Below, piece after piece: positions 11,520 through 22,847 of a stretch of 64,000 bases of DNA. Numbering within the stretch: the stretch's first letter is position 1; the number at the start of each line of letters is the position of its first letter. The translations under genes were made by a program, and so were the position numbers. Source of the DNA: Mantis religiosa (lineage: Eukaryota; Arthropoda; Insecta; Mantodea; Mantidae); contig JAUKNK010000326.1 in NCBI GenBank assembly GCA_030765055.1, positions 907,501 to 971,500 of the forward strand, in the 5' to 3' direction. The notes below the pieces were generated by a model. The model had not been told where the DNA came from. It did not search any database and saw nothing but the letters and a program-made list of their open reading frames with translations.

Positions 11520-12110
11520 CGTGATCAAGACCGAACCGATGATTGTAAAGCGGCCATCTGTTTAGTTAGGTGTTCCAAAGATTTGGAGAGCTCGCTTATT
11601 TGAGTGTCTTGATTACCCAAATTAATAGCATTGGTTGGTGATGCCACTTCCAGTGTTTTGTCTGCCAAGGCGACGACTTTGTCCAACGGGATTTACCTTT
11701 GTGTTTGTAGAATAGCCTGTACTTGCGAACGAAGATGCTGCATCCATATCCTGGATCTGAACAGCTCCGACTAATATGCGGAGTTGGCGAAAAATCTTGG
11801 AAGGTTTTCTGTCCGGAAGTTCTTTTTCCATGAGGAGTTGACGCACTCGCTGTGTCTCGGACGAGTTCAGCTTTTAACTGTAAGTACGCATCTTGAACTG
11901 GAGGACCTCTGCGGCAAATCGGCTGTCCAACGTCGAAGCTATAAATACATATTTTGTGTCATCTTGTGTTACGCCGGCTTCAGCTAGGACGAAACAGAGC
12001 GGTTCACCGTTACACTGACCTATGATTGTAATGGTTCTGATGAGGCGAGCGCTGCTGTGTTAATTGCTGCTGAAATCGTGGATTTTGTTGCTAGGGTTCT
12101 CTTAGAAGCA
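11520..12110 (-). pseudogene. Gypsy-type gag remnant, copy 1
   Basis: On the minus strand the frames read VRQLLMEKELPDRKPSKIFRQL, the gag signature that usually appears as RVRQLL...E.GDRKPSQFLRHLR. The sequence upstream is homologous to the better-preserved copy at 50676-51200. The frame is broken by deletions (residues RRLSLSDGQ and others are missing). It travels with repeat B, so it is older than the duplication. Only gag is seen: no protease or reverse transcriptase lies nearby in a matching position. Confidence 0.6.
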
Positions 12111-12211
12111 TAATCCAAATTACATAACTGGTTCAAACAATAATTATTTATTGAAACCGTCAGTTAAGTTATACATATTACATAAGTTTGCTGTTTTGTA
12201 GCTCTGTATGT

Positions 12212-12335
12212 GATGCTCGCTCGTGCTGCCTGGCTGTATACAGCCAGAAGGTTTTTGCTGCGTGCCAACCCGTTAAGGGTTTTACCGCAGGTAGGATTTG
12301 AATTGAATTTTGTAGGATGAAGGTGATGTATGTTA
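12212..12335 (-). repeat. Short 3' end of a Jockey LINE
   Basis: The minus strand matches the 3' UTR of the LINE ending near 31305, with CTACCTGCGGTAAAACCC, then GGCACGCAGCAAAAACC, then the palindrome CTGGCTGTATACAGCCAG. The sequence is missing at the equivalent site of copy 2 (near 51850). Short TATGT-like flanks could be the target duplication. It is a severely 5'-truncated insertion. Confidence 0.72.
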
Positions 12336-13969
12336 TGGCAGTGAACGTCTATATTAGTTGCTGCAGTGCTGCCTACACTTTGTAGTGGTGTCAATACGTA
12401 CTACGAGTTCCCACCAAGGGTCTTTCCTACAATCTTCAATATTAATAATTACGTTACAGTGATATATTAATAAGAGTTAATACAGGATATTATTGAGGAT
12501 ATAAGTTTCTGTTTTTGAGTCGAGTTAATTACATTCTGATAGAGAGACAGACTGCGTGTCTTAAACCGCTGAGGACATAACATTTATTTACCTAAGTTTT
12601 ATTTTCCTGTGATCTACAACGCTGTCTAGTGGACTATACCGGAACTATAAACACACAAATTGTATGTGACTGCATGACTCACAACCAATATTTCGAATAA
12701 ATAAAAGACAGTCGCTACATAACCAATCTTCCAAGAATGCAATTATACCAATCTGCGGAAACTATCCTCTACATTAACAAAGTAGTGAGAATACCTTCTT
12801 GTTTTCTGTAAGGAGTTTCTAACGTAATCATCTAAATGCCATATGTCTGATATAATTCCTTGATTCAAAAATATATTTCTTGGATCTTTTTAACGAACTG
12901 GGTGGTCCTAATTATTCTGAATTAATTTTGTATAATATTTGTTACCTGTTAAGTCATTATTTATAAAGAAAATATTAGTATTGCATAACTGAAGATGATG
13001 TAAAAACATTAACGTATGTCAATTATTTGATTTCATTATCGAAATCCGAGATATTGTTTTCTATTTTGGAACCTAAGCCTGGTTCTCCTTTTACTCGTAA
13101 TTCATGGGAATAGCAACAAACTTGAGACACGGGATTTAGCGAGCCACATGTTAACTAACACTTGAGTCTCCTATATCACTCTTGTATATACAACGAAATA
13201 TGTAATTAAACTGTTTGTATAAACGTTTACATAAACTTGCAACAAATAAAAAAGTAAGGCTTTGCAGAGGACTGGGTTAAGAAAGCTGTGTGAGTAATAC
13301 ATTAATCTAACCCGTAAATATATAAGATATATTACACCACGTCATTTTAGTTATCTGGGTTGTATATTGCAACAAATGTTTTGGTTCACAAGGAATGGAA
13401 TAAACAATGCTCTGACGGGCCTCTCCTTGCTGTCCATAGATGGCTCTGTAAGCTATAGATTTTCTTGCAGTATGACATTTCTAATTAACCACAACGTTTT
13501 ATACCAAATTATAATTGTTTTGGTGGGCTATTGCTTATAATTAGTTGGTTCTTCGTGATTAGGTGGGAAAAGTGTCTGGTGCATATATTTATTTAACAGC
13601 AACCTAGCACATATTTGTTTTTGGGAGGGGAAGTAGCCTAAGCTTAGTATAACTTTGAGCCTTTCAACTTCGTTTTTCATAGGTAAATCTGAAATATGCA
13701 CGGTTTCTATATTTTCATGCAATTTCCCAAAACAATTCAAGTATCATTTTGAAAAACGCACCATGTGCACAGAGAAATAATAAGTGAGTAACTACTCCAA
13801 AACCAGATTTATAATCGAGGTTTTCCTTATTCAGCATTTTTCTTGCTTGATATCCGTTACAATGTTACAAACAAAATCTGCTTTTCGCTTCTGAAAAACC
13901 TTGTTTTGGTAGTCTATGGTAAAACCCATACGTGGCGTAACGAAATACGGTGTGACGTATGTCGTAGTC

Positions 13970-14680
13970 TCACACCACTTAAAAACACAAATTGGCAATA
14001 TAGAAAATTCACCTACCATCCATGGGCTTTTAGAAAATTTGAAGGAATCTTCAAAAGACTAAACTTAAAACTAGCACACCAAAACAAATTCAGTCTGAGG
14101 AACCTGCTAAATAACCACTGAAAATTACAATCCCCAACAATTTGAAATCAGGAATTTATCAGATTAATTGTGAATGCTGCGAAAAAAGCTACATAGGAAA
14201 AACTAAGAGAAACTTGTTAACCAGGCAAAAATAACACCAAAGGAACATTAAGTTGAAACAAACAGAAAAATGTGCAGTTTCACACCATTTTTGGACAGAA
14301 AACCACAACATTGGCCACAACATTTAACTGTTAAAATCTTTAAGTACACCCATAGAATTGGATATTTGGGAAAACATATTCATAAACAAAAACCGTGATA
14401 AAGTTATAAATTTTGAAATCCCGGCATTAAATGAAGTATTAAAACTTAGTGCCCCTAACACCAGATGGCAGGGTGATCGGAGCTCCGTAGTAGTGGAAGA
14501 AGAGGAAGGTTCATTTAATCACCAAATAGATGAGGATGAGATCGAATGATCTTGAAAACGTTTCAATTATACAACAACAAGTAAGTGAAGGTTAAGTGTA
14601 AACATAGTGACTCATAAATCAAACTTAAATATGAAGAATACTTTACTGTTAATAATGCTTCTGCTTTTAATATTTACGGA
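13970..14680 (+). pseudogene. Penelope-like element 3' end with GIY-YIG endonuclease
   Basis: The frames join as FKRLNLKLAHQNKFSLRNLL, then SGIYQINCECCEKSYIGKTKR, then SHHFWTENHNI, then LDIWENIFINKNRDKVINFE. The GIY and YIG motifs with the Cys-rich insert between them are the hallmark of the C-terminal nuclease of Penelope-like retroelements, and the tail with an I-F-I/N-K-N pattern also fits. Stops interrupt the frame near 14120 and 14236. The reverse transcriptase half is absent, so this is a 5'-truncated copy. Other C copies (near 55435) lack this stretch, which shows it is an insertion within repeat C. Confidence 0.75.
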
Positions 14681-14990
14681 GTTTGCTTCTTCCCACTCGT
14701 CTGTGGAGCAGTTTCGGGCCAGATGGCTCTGTGGTTCTCGATGAGAGTTTGAAGTACATCTCGAACGGCTTGGTATTTGGTAGTCAAAACTGCATTTTGA
14801 TGTGAGTTACATAGATACGTTTTTTATCCGGGGTTTTCTTTTATCCTTCAAGACGAATGCGGGTAACTCTAAGCTCCATGGACCCTGGACTCATTTGAGC
14901 ATCATTTCACCCAATTCACTCACTGTCCTATATAACATAACGTTTGGGCGGACGTAAATTAAAAAAAAAATTGTCGTCAATGGTTATTAC

Positions 14991-15467
14991 TGTCACCCAA
15001 TTATCGGGAAGCACAACAAACGACAGCTGAGAAGGGACCAGAGGCCACGCCACACCCACTCATTTGTCTCCTGTCACTAACTGAAGGAATGAATAGGAGA
15101 GGGATTGCGGGGCTCTCAGCCGTCTCTTTACCCTCCCCCTAGGTTCTCGAACGTGCGGGTTGTTTTGTCTAATCTGGAAACTTCTAGATGGCCAGCTGAC
15201 CCTATATAAGCCACACATCGGGCTGCAGGAAAGTAACCAATGCTTGACGAGCTTGTGAACGGACAAGAGACTGCGTGCGTGCGTCGGAGGAGTTTACGTA
15301 ATCGCGAGTGCAAGTGGAACTTTAACGAACGAACTGGTGTACTGTAATTGTGTGCATTACGTAATTCTGTGTAATTGGCAAGTGTTAAACTGTAAGTCGG
15401 TGGAAATAAAGAACATTGTTGAGTTTGTGTAACTGGACCTTTAATTTCACGAACCCACAAAGTCACA
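14991..15467 (+). repeat. Solo LTR of the Gypsy element 1 family
   Basis: This 477-bp block runs from TGTCACCC to AAGTCACA and carries CCTATATAAG (15203) and AATAAA (15405). The 3' part matches the LTR at 1762-2268. The other C copies (near 55560 and 32590) read GTCAATGGTTAATACATATCTT straight through, while here the LTR splits it as GGTTATTAC / ATACATATCTT. That gives a 4-bp duplication ATAC with one later change. No internal sequence remains, consistent with LTR-LTR recombination. Confidence 0.9.
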
Positions 15468-16059
15468 ATACATATCTTAGTCTTGAGTGTGCTGTCCTAG
15501 CGATACCTAGAATCATGTTTAGGTAACGAGCTTTGACTTTGTCTATGGTTATCAGGTCACTGATGCCTTCAGAGGCCTTAAACCACGCTATAGCGATCAT
15601 GTCATGGTGCTGTGAGGTCTGGTTAGCTATGACGGGTCACCACACCCTATTTTAGCCACTGAGAACCACCATTGACATAGTGGAAGTTATCGTCAGATTT
15701 TGTACTTCTGCAAAGCTGTGTCCTGAGGCCAACACTGTCAGCTATTTCTCACTCTTATTGCAATCCCGATCATCTGTGCCGCATTGGTAACAATATACTT
15801 CATTGTCTTTAACTTTTATACAATTCTGACAGTTTGGGAATAAAACATTGAATTACACGTAACTTTTGGACACAAGTGTGTGTCAAAAATAGTTCAGGAA
15901 ACAAAAGCAGTTTTAGAAATGGACGTTTATCACAAAATGTAATTAACGATGGCTTAAAACAAGAATCTAGTTTATCTTCAGTGATTACCAGTTATATGGA
16001 CCATACTGTTAGAAAATTAAAATACAAATACCAGCAAGACTAAATATAAATATAATAAT

Positions 16060-16700
16060 GCATTAAATATGCCGATCTATGCATATTACTTAATAATAAA
16101 AGGCAGAGAGGATAATCAACAAAGAAGTGTGCACAGGTTAGGGAAACTGATCCGGAATTATGGTTTAAATATAGCAGAAAAAAGGTCGAAGATCGTGGCA
16201 TTTATTGGAAACAGAAGTAAGACATGGAAGACAGTCTTAAACAATAATGTCTCGGAATAGGTGAGAAAATTTAATTACTTGATTTTAAATGTAACCTTTA
16301 AATCAAATAACGAAGAGGTAAGTATTAAAATGAATAAATTTGAACTTAGGCTTTCAATAATAGCTCCAACCTCGCAAGGAAAAACCCGGAAACGTTACAA
16401 ATGTTGAAGTTCTACTGTAAGACCAGGAGACAAAAGACTGGAGCCAAATAAAAGCGACAGAAATGAAATATCTCCGAGCAGTAAAATGATTTAAAGACAA
16501 GATCGTATTAGAAATGAAGAAATCAGGAAGGAAGTAAAGATTTTCGTTGAAAGAGAAGATACTAATAAATTGAGCAAAACTAGAAAAGTCATTTGTAAAC
16601 AACTGGTAACTGCCGTATTCCATTATAAACATCTGTTTATAGAACTATAGGAAGACGAGGTCGAACAGGAGTATTGTCCTTAACAATGGAGAGTTGACGA
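16060..16700 (+). pseudogene. LINE reverse transcriptase C-terminal remnant in repeat C, copy 1
   Basis: The frames give QRSVHRLGKLIRNYGLNIA (thumb side of the YADD motif), KIVAFIGNRSKTWKTVL, FNYLI.NVTFKSNNEE and then DRIRNEEIRKEVKIF. This order is typical of insect endonuclease-reverse transcriptase LINEs, possibly RTE-related, at and after the KFNYLGC motif. The YADD region itself has decayed to YAYYLI. It has many stops and frame changes. Copies at 33160-33800 and 56150-56800 share it, so it was already part of the duplicated unit. Confidence 0.65.
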
Positions 16701-17590
16701 TATTTGTAGAAAGTGTTGTCCTACACATTTACAATGGAATTTACTATTCTACAAAGTCCTTATTCAACTGTGAGGTTTAATTATTCTATATTTATATCTC
16801 TTACGGTTTACCAGTAATAGAAAACATGTTCACTGCAAAGAGAACATCTAGCAACATTCTCGGATATACCCATCTGTCATTAAATTATATAAAATATATA
16901 CCATTTTAGTACAACTATTTTAACCATTTATAAACAATTAAATTTATATGAAGCTTTATCATGATTACGTTAGTTTGGGGTGATTGTGTACAAATTATTG
17001 TGTGTCATATACTTATAAGATGCTAAACTGAAATATAAAATTTAGCAACTTTGTTTTGGAATTACTCTTTTGACAAAAACAGACCTTTCTAGGCCCCTCA
17101 AGGCGTGTATTTACGCTGAACTCCTTCATTTGCTGTAAGTATGTAACATAAAGCAAAGGTTAGTTAAAACAGCTGATATATTCCTCTGATTAGATTACAT
17201 TCCATTACTTATATATTTAAATGTACTGTTTGCCTTCATTTCACAAATGTTCCAAACGCTTCGGAAGCATTCAACTGTTTACCTTAAGAAATACTCGGTT
17301 ATGGAATAATTATGGATTTAAATATGACTTTAAATATGACTTTACCCCACTTTGACATTATATTAATAAAAATTGTTACAAGAATTATAATAACAACGTC
17401 AACAAAGCCTTTGAAACTAAATACTCCTTACCTAGGAGAGCATTTTCTCTTAGATGACCGACTTGAGTATTTGTTTCAATTTTTTTAAGTATTGTATATA
17501 TATAAACCAACAAATAGCTTACTTGTAGCAATCATGAAAACATTTACAGTTATTTGTACAAGACCTACAACGTCCTATAGTAAATGTTCT

Positions 17591-18516
17591 GTTTTATCGA
17601 TAGCAAAATTATGAAGAAGCGGGTGTTCTGCGTGAGGCCGCAAACGACACCCTGAATATATAAAAGATAGCAGTTTAGGTACGACCGGTACTTTACAAGG
17701 ATATAGTTATCCCATCTACAGAAATTATTTTTACTCAACAAAGTTGACCATTTTGTTTACAATATATCCAAGAATTTGACAAAAACGTCATAGGTAAAAT
17801 ATATTTTCATGAGTAGAGAAACATATTCTAGAATTTCTCTGACAACTGCCTGTCAAGTTCCCTTCATTCTGCTTCACTTCTGAATGGTTTAACATAACTA
17901 GTAGATCTAAGATATAAGCAAAGTCTTACAGCACAAGGAATGCAGATATATACATCAACAATTTATGACAATTATAATAAAGATTTACGAGACACTCTTT
18001 AGCTTTGATTTCTACTTAATAGTCCCTTAATAATACTTACAGTCCCAACGTCCACTGTTGTATTACTTGTAATCACGTGGGAATAACATGGAACATGACT
18101 CATTACCCGCTTATTAAACATTTAACTACCACTTGAGTCTCCTGTATATGTCCCTCTTGTACATGTACTTTAAAAGCATTTAACTTAAAGTTGAAGTAAA
18201 TAGAGAATATGGCTTTGTGAAACAATAGACTGAGAAGTCAGCAAGATTCAATAATCTAACCTACATCAGTGACCATATACTATATGCGACATCTATTAAC
18301 TGCCTTAATTACTCATACAATGGATCTGTTTTGGTCCACAAAAAATGTAACTCTTTCCGTACTTTGCTGCCCATAGATGGCTTTCTATCTATTTAAGTTA
18401 TCCTCGGGAAGCACAGACATTTACCTAGTATTCTTACAAAATGTAATTATGCTGCTTACATATAGCTTAAATTTGATTACTGTGGCATTACATTCATGAA
18501 AATTTCGGAAGAATAC
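17591..18516. repeat. Diverged partial repeat C unit
   Basis: Blocks resembling the 13085-13460 part of repeat C recur in the same order: TACTTGTAATCACGTGGGAA (18062), CACTTGAGTCTCCTGTATA (18131), CCCATAGATGGCTTTC (18371). It reads as the next, older unit of a tandem series, cut by Gypsy element 2. Confidence 0.55.
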
Positions 18517-19016
18517 CGTGGGTTCGTAGAATTTAAAGGTCAAGTTGCAGAAACTAAAAATCTCCTTTATTTCCGTAGAGATACTCTGTTTAATTCTCAC
18601 GTAACAACATTACACCACAGAATAACACAATCTTCCAAGATCGACGACAATAACAAACTGTGACAGCTGATTATATTAGCTCTCGTTACAACAACACTGT
18701 TGTTAAACAACTGACTCATCACTAGCCATGGCTTCTTCTCATACACCTATTTATGTATTCCAGACTGTTCTGTACATTCACTAGAATTTTCAGGAATTAA
18801 TAAGGCATCTAAAGACGTAATCCGAATATTACATCACCTTCCGGAAACGTCTGGGCCGGCAAATCTTTTATCTCACCTATCTGCGTTGCCAGTGTTATCT
18901 GCTTACAATAAACGCGCTATCGTTAACTGCTTAGCAAGGCTCATTGTTACCATGAAACTTTATCCGCCGACTGTTTTCTTATTTGTGCCGAAACTGTTAT
19001 GCCTGTTGCCGTGACA
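18517..19016 (-). repeat. 3' LTR of Gypsy element 2
   Basis: The block starts near GTGGGTTCGTAGAATTTAAAG and ends GCCGTGACA. It matches the LTR at 21683-22194, including CTCACGTAACAACATTA, TTAGCTCTCGTTRCAACAAC and TTTGTGCCGAAAC. The first few bases of the plus-strand edge (expected TGTGACTTT) are lost. Confidence 0.82.
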
Positions 19017-19850
19017 CTGCTCTCTCCTCAAGACTGGTCGTCCCGAACTGCTCCACCGTAGTGGGCCAGACCTTCCAAATATACCACCAGCATCTCCCCT
19101 CGGGGCACCTTCTGGATGCGCTAACCCACGTCGTTAGTCCACCACCCGGTACGGTCCTTGCCATGGCTGTTGAAGTTTGTCGATTGTTCGGTTTGCTCCC
19201 AGGTGTCCTCCTGAAGAACCGGCGTGCACTTCCCCCAAGACCTCCGGGACCTTATTTCGGGGAAGTACCAACTGTTGTCTCTGCATCTTCCCATCGGGCG
19301 ATTCCCATTACTGGAACAGCACGCTCTCTCTGAATTTCGACGAGTCCCATTTAGACCAGTACGACTTATAGGTGGCGCTCCTCGCTGGTATGTCTTCCCA
19401 GTTTGGCCTTGTCCCTGCCTCCATTTTCCTCAAGAGTGGCCCCAAGTCTGCGTCTTCCAGCTGCTCCCTCCTCAAGCCTGCGCTATCCCAGCCATCCGCA
19501 GGAATTGCTGTGACTAACGGACTGCTGCGGCACGCTCCTTCTCTTGCACTCTTGTGCATTGGCCGCACTCCTCTGGGCAGGGTCTTCGGGGCATGGCCTC
19601 TGCGTTGCCGTGGTTCTTCCAGCTACGATGTTCAGAGGCGAAGTCGTTGAACCCAAAGTGCTCTCTGGCCTTCCAGGATTCTAAAGCTCAGTAGCCAGGA
19701 TAGGCCGGAGTGGTCAGTCCCCAGGTGAAATAGTTGACCGTACAGGTACTTGTGGAACTGCTCCAAGGCCTTTTCCACCGTCAGTAACTCTCGCCGGGTG
19801 ACGCAGATGTTCTTCTCTGCCGTGGCTAAGGACGTGCAGTTGTCGAACCT
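19017..19850 (-). pseudogene. Pol remnant of Gypsy element 2: RNase H end, integrase zinc region, C-terminus
   Basis: Reading downward from about 19830, the RNase H part shows the equivalents of NICVTRRELL, EQFHKYLYGQ and TDH with frameshifts. The linker frame (19568-19308) with RREQLEDADLGPLL and YKSYWSKWDS corresponds to the same linker in element 1. The integrase H2C2 stretch ends at GANRTIDKL (near 19195) and then jumps to QQPWQGPYRVV and the Pol C-terminus (near 19165-19017). The whole reverse transcriptase domain and the integrase catalytic core are missing. The integrase deletion point differs from that in element 1. Confidence 0.72.
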
Positions 19851-20167
19851 TCTCGAGCTGTTCTGCTGTCAAGTGATCGGCCACACTCTCCATAAAGCCT
19901 TCCAGCCGGGGCCCAGGTGTTCCGTTGGCACCGTCTCCTGTGTCTTGTCGACAGCTGTCACGATGACCACGGGTTCACATGTCCCCATCTCCGTTCCGAT
20001 CTGGACGTCGTGATCGATGTGCGCTAGGTTAAGCAGCCTCACTGGCACCACTCGGCACGGCAACAACGTTTTTCATTCGGTGTCCTTCCAGTCGCGCCGT
20101 CACCACCATCTCCTTTCTTGCGGGTACCCACGTCTTCCTTCAAGATGACCCTTCAGTTTCCAAGGCG

Positions 20168-20512
20168 CTACCTGGGTTGCCGGAGTATGGCCTCTTTTCC
20201 ATTGAGCCGCAGGACCTTCCTGCCGTCGTCGACCGTCGCCTGTTGTCTCCTGAGGGCATCCAATCCCAGTATCACCTCATCAGACACCTTCGCGACGAAC
20301 ACCCACAGACGTACGGCACTCTTTCCCAAGTTCAACTTTAGCAGGGCCTCCTCCACAGGCAAGGGTTCACCCGATGCCGTCACAGTGCCTACGAGCACGC
20401 GGCACGGCTTCCCTCACACACAAACGTCCGCGATGTGGCTGTCATCCATACCTGGGCTGACCTTGCGCAGTGTCACTCGAAGTGATGGTAGTGATGGCGT
20501 CGATGTGCCCCT
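20168..20512 (-). pseudogene. Retroviral-type aspartic protease remnant of Gypsy element 2
   Basis: The minus-strand frame has VTASGEPLPVEEALLKLNLG followed by VRLWVFVAKVSDEVILGLDAL, the flap and C-terminal VILGLD motif of a clan AA protease. The expected DTGA catalytic stretch between GKPCRVLV and TVTASGE is deleted, so the enzyme would be dead. It lies between gag and the pol remnant, the normal Gypsy order. The following linker (to about 19850) has LLNLAHIDHDVQIGTEMGTC. Confidence 0.7.
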
Positions 20513-20526
20513 CTCCACGACGGCCC

Positions 20527-21662
20527 TTACTCGTTTCCGGGCTGCTCTTTCCTGTTTGGAGAGTCTCTCTCTAGGTGGCCGGGCTGTCCGCACACCAAAC
20601 AAAGGTCCCTAGGTCTTCGTCGGCGTCTTTCGGCTGGTCTTCTGTCTCCGGCGTAGCGGAAACTCCTCGTTCTCGAAGTCGGGATAGCTGTTACCTTGGC
20701 CGCCTCCATCCTTAATGCTGCCGCTAGCGTCTTGTGGATGTTTTCATAATTGCCGAGGATTAGGCGCTGACGAATCTCTGTATCTCGTACCCTGTCACCG
20801 AATTTGTAGCCAGATTCCAGGGATACGAACTCTGGTGGGTGGTCAACTGGGGCCTTGCTCACCAGTTGCTCAACTGCCAAGGCGAACTCCTGCAGCCTCT
20901 CCCCTGGCTGCTGTGACCTTGCCTTTAGCCGGCTGCGGTACGATGCACCCAAGTGGTGGTTTCCAAAACTTTTCTCCAGGACGTCCCAGATGTCCTTGGG
21001 CGACGCCGTTGTCTGTACTGCGTTCAGGACTTCCGCGGCCCGTCCCTGGAGACTAGATATTAGCTGTGCGGTCTCTTCTACTGGTGACCACTTGTTGAGT
21101 TTGGCCACCGTGTCGAATTGACGGCGGAAGACTTAGAAAGTTGTCGCCCCGTCGTATTTAGGAGGTTTGACGCGCACAGATGTGTCGCGTCCCGACGCGT
21201 GGACCTTAAAATCCTTTAACCTCTTGCTGACGACGTCTTCCACCATGGCGTTTAGGGACTTTGCTTTGCTGTCAGCCTTTCCCTCCAGCTCGTCAACGTG
21301 GCTCGCCAGATCTTCGACGCGCTCGTCCACTTGACTCCTCCGCTTGCCGAACACTGTGACGTCATCTCTCACGCCGGTAAACTGCTCTTCGAACTTTACG
21401 GTGAGGGCCTCGTTTGCCGCTTTCATCTCCGTGGTCAATTTGGTCATTTCGCGGTCAGGCTATTATTTGCCGCTTCCGTCTTCGCTGTTAATTCAGCCTT
21501 CATTTCTTCCATCTTCTCGGTGATGTTTTCGTTAGCCGTCTTCATTTGTTTCAACTCTACGGCCAAGTTGTTATTTGCCTCTTCTATTTTTGCAGCGAGG
21601 TTGTCATTCGCTGCTTTCATTTCCGCTATCTTCTCCAAAATCTTTTCCATTATAGCCTCCAT
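20527..21662 (-). pseudogene. Gag of Gypsy element 2
   Basis: The ATG at 21662 opens a coiled coil made of repeated AANDNLAAK/MKTANENITEKM-like heptads. A frameshift near 21445 leads to a second frame (21447-21133) that continues the coil, with VDERVEDLASHVDELEGKAD, and ends at KPPKYDGATTF. A third frame (21108-20527) carries the retrotransposon Gag core, with KWSPVEETAQLISSLQGRA and a YRSRLKARSQQPGERLQEFA stretch. It ends with a zinc knuckle CLVCGQPGHLERDS, in which the last Cys is replaced by Ser. Gag would bind element RNA and assemble particles, but this copy has two frame breaks and a damaged knuckle. Confidence 0.8.
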
Positions 21663-21682
21663 GTTGCACTCCTGACATCAGT

Positions 21683-22194
21683 TGTGACTTTGTGGGTGCG
21701 TAGAATTAAAAGGCCGAGTTGCAGAAATTAAAAATCTCCATTATTTCCGTAGCAATACACTGTCTTATTCTCACGTAACAACATTAAGTCACACAATCTT
21801 CCAAAGTTGAGGACAATAGCAAACACTTGCAGCTGATTACATTAGCTCTCGTTGCAACAACACCCTTGTTACACAACAGCTACCTACTCACTCTGGTTTA
21901 CAACTGTTTCGCAACTCCCTGCTGGCGTGTCACAATCCCTTTTATATGTCCATTCATAGCTCGAGAACATTCACGAACAAACAAGAGAAACAACCATTCT
22001 CGTCAATCGAGATATCTCTAGAAAGTTCGAGACATGAAGTCCTACCTGTGGCGGCTAGACCTTTATCTGAGATAACACTGCCGCCTTTGTGATCACTCGC
22101 CGCGTTATCGTTGACAGCTCATGCAAAAACGTGGAACATTATCCGCCGTCTATTAGCTATTTGTGCCGAAACGTTTATGCCCAGCGCCGCAACA
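21683..22194 (-). repeat. 5' LTR of Gypsy element 2
   Basis: This is a complete 512-bp LTR, TGTGACTTTGTGGG to GCCGCAACA on the plus strand. The primer-site sequence TGATGTCAGGAGTGC (minus strand, about 21666-21680) lies just inside. Confidence 0.84.
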
Positions 22195-22847
22195 GTATAT
22201 TACGTACTCCATTACTTGCATTACATCAAAAAATTCAATACCTGAATTTCAGAGGAAACATGTGTTCTATACTTCGTTTTGGTAATTCATCGTCTTTTCT
22301 TTTTGAGAACTGCCAAAGATGAGGTCACAAAAGGAAAATATAATTAAGACCTACAGAGATATATACTGTTACGAGGAGGGTACTGTATTGTATTTTGGTT
22401 ATATTTAACCTATAGTGACAATAAAGTCTCATGTGAGGCAACTGAATGTCGTCTAATCAATTTTGTACAAACTTTTGATACAAAGATGTATTCTTCTGTC
22501 TACATTATATTGAGACGATCAGTTTTTGATAACATATAATTATGGCTTTCTTGTTTGTGATGTGGATAAATATAATAGTAGCTTTCAGTGACAGATCAAT
22601 GTTTCAGTGCTGTTTGATATATAATTGCTTGAAGATTTCGTTCATTGAATGGCCCAAGGACAATAAAGTAGAATAAGAAATACTTTTCATTTTTATAGCT
22701 CAGATACCAACGATTATCTCAGATAGGGCTAATTCCACAGCAATTATGTGCTTACCGAATACACATTTCTCATATGATACGACTCTCTGATTGTCGTACA
22801 GTTTACCGGTTATAGAACAGGATTTCTAAACACATTCGCAGAGAACA
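22195..22847. other. Intergenic, nothing recognised
   Basis: AT-rich sequence between Gypsy element 2 and a mariner. I see no repeat partner or coding motif. Confidence 0.55.

Larger units (their letters stand above)
8776..12509. repeat. Repeat segment A+B, copy 1
   Basis: The segment aligns by eye over most of its length with 48690-52010 in the same orientation. Anchors are ACTATAAGTTTTTAACTGAT (8814), AGACCAAGACTTTCAAAATG (9567), GATACACTGTGTATTAACAAG (10601) and the AACCTAAAGCGTTGTCG block (11449). Differences between the copies are explained by younger insertions at 10623-11408 and about 12212-12335 here, and at about 51270-51815 in the other copy. Confidence 0.85.
12510..17590. repeat. 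Repeat unit C, copy 1
   Basis: The unit aligns with 54278-57880 and with parts of 25880-33850 and 59330-60980 in the same orientation. A strongly conserved opening block contains GACATAACATTTATTTACC, CTGTCTAGTGGACTATACC and ACACAAATTGTATGTGA. An AGATGGCTCTGT block follows near 13438, and a decayed LINE reverse transcriptase part lies at 16060-16700. Two insertions interrupt it here: a Penelope-like piece (13970-14680) and a solo LTR (14991-15467). I recognise no host gene in it. Confidence 0.85.
18517..22194 (-). mobile_element. Ty3/Gypsy LTR retrotransposon 2, old and internally deleted
   Basis: Diverged LTRs at 18517-19016 and 21683-22194 flank a 2.67-kb internal region that reads on the minus strand. 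The order is gag, protease remnant, RNase H remnant, integrase zinc region and Pol C-terminus. The internal sequence is homologous to Gypsy element 1, but its LTR family differs. The LTRs look only about 80% alike by eye, so this insertion is much older. The left terminus is eroded, so a target duplication cannot be assigned. Confidence 0.85.

Noticed and set aside
13528..13740. Minus-strand frame whose sequence recurs in other C copies, considered as a host gene family
   Set aside because: Similar protein-like stretches at 34286-34597 and 54990-55190 arise from DNA repeat identity. Frames are not kept between copies and there are no splice sites or a start in common.
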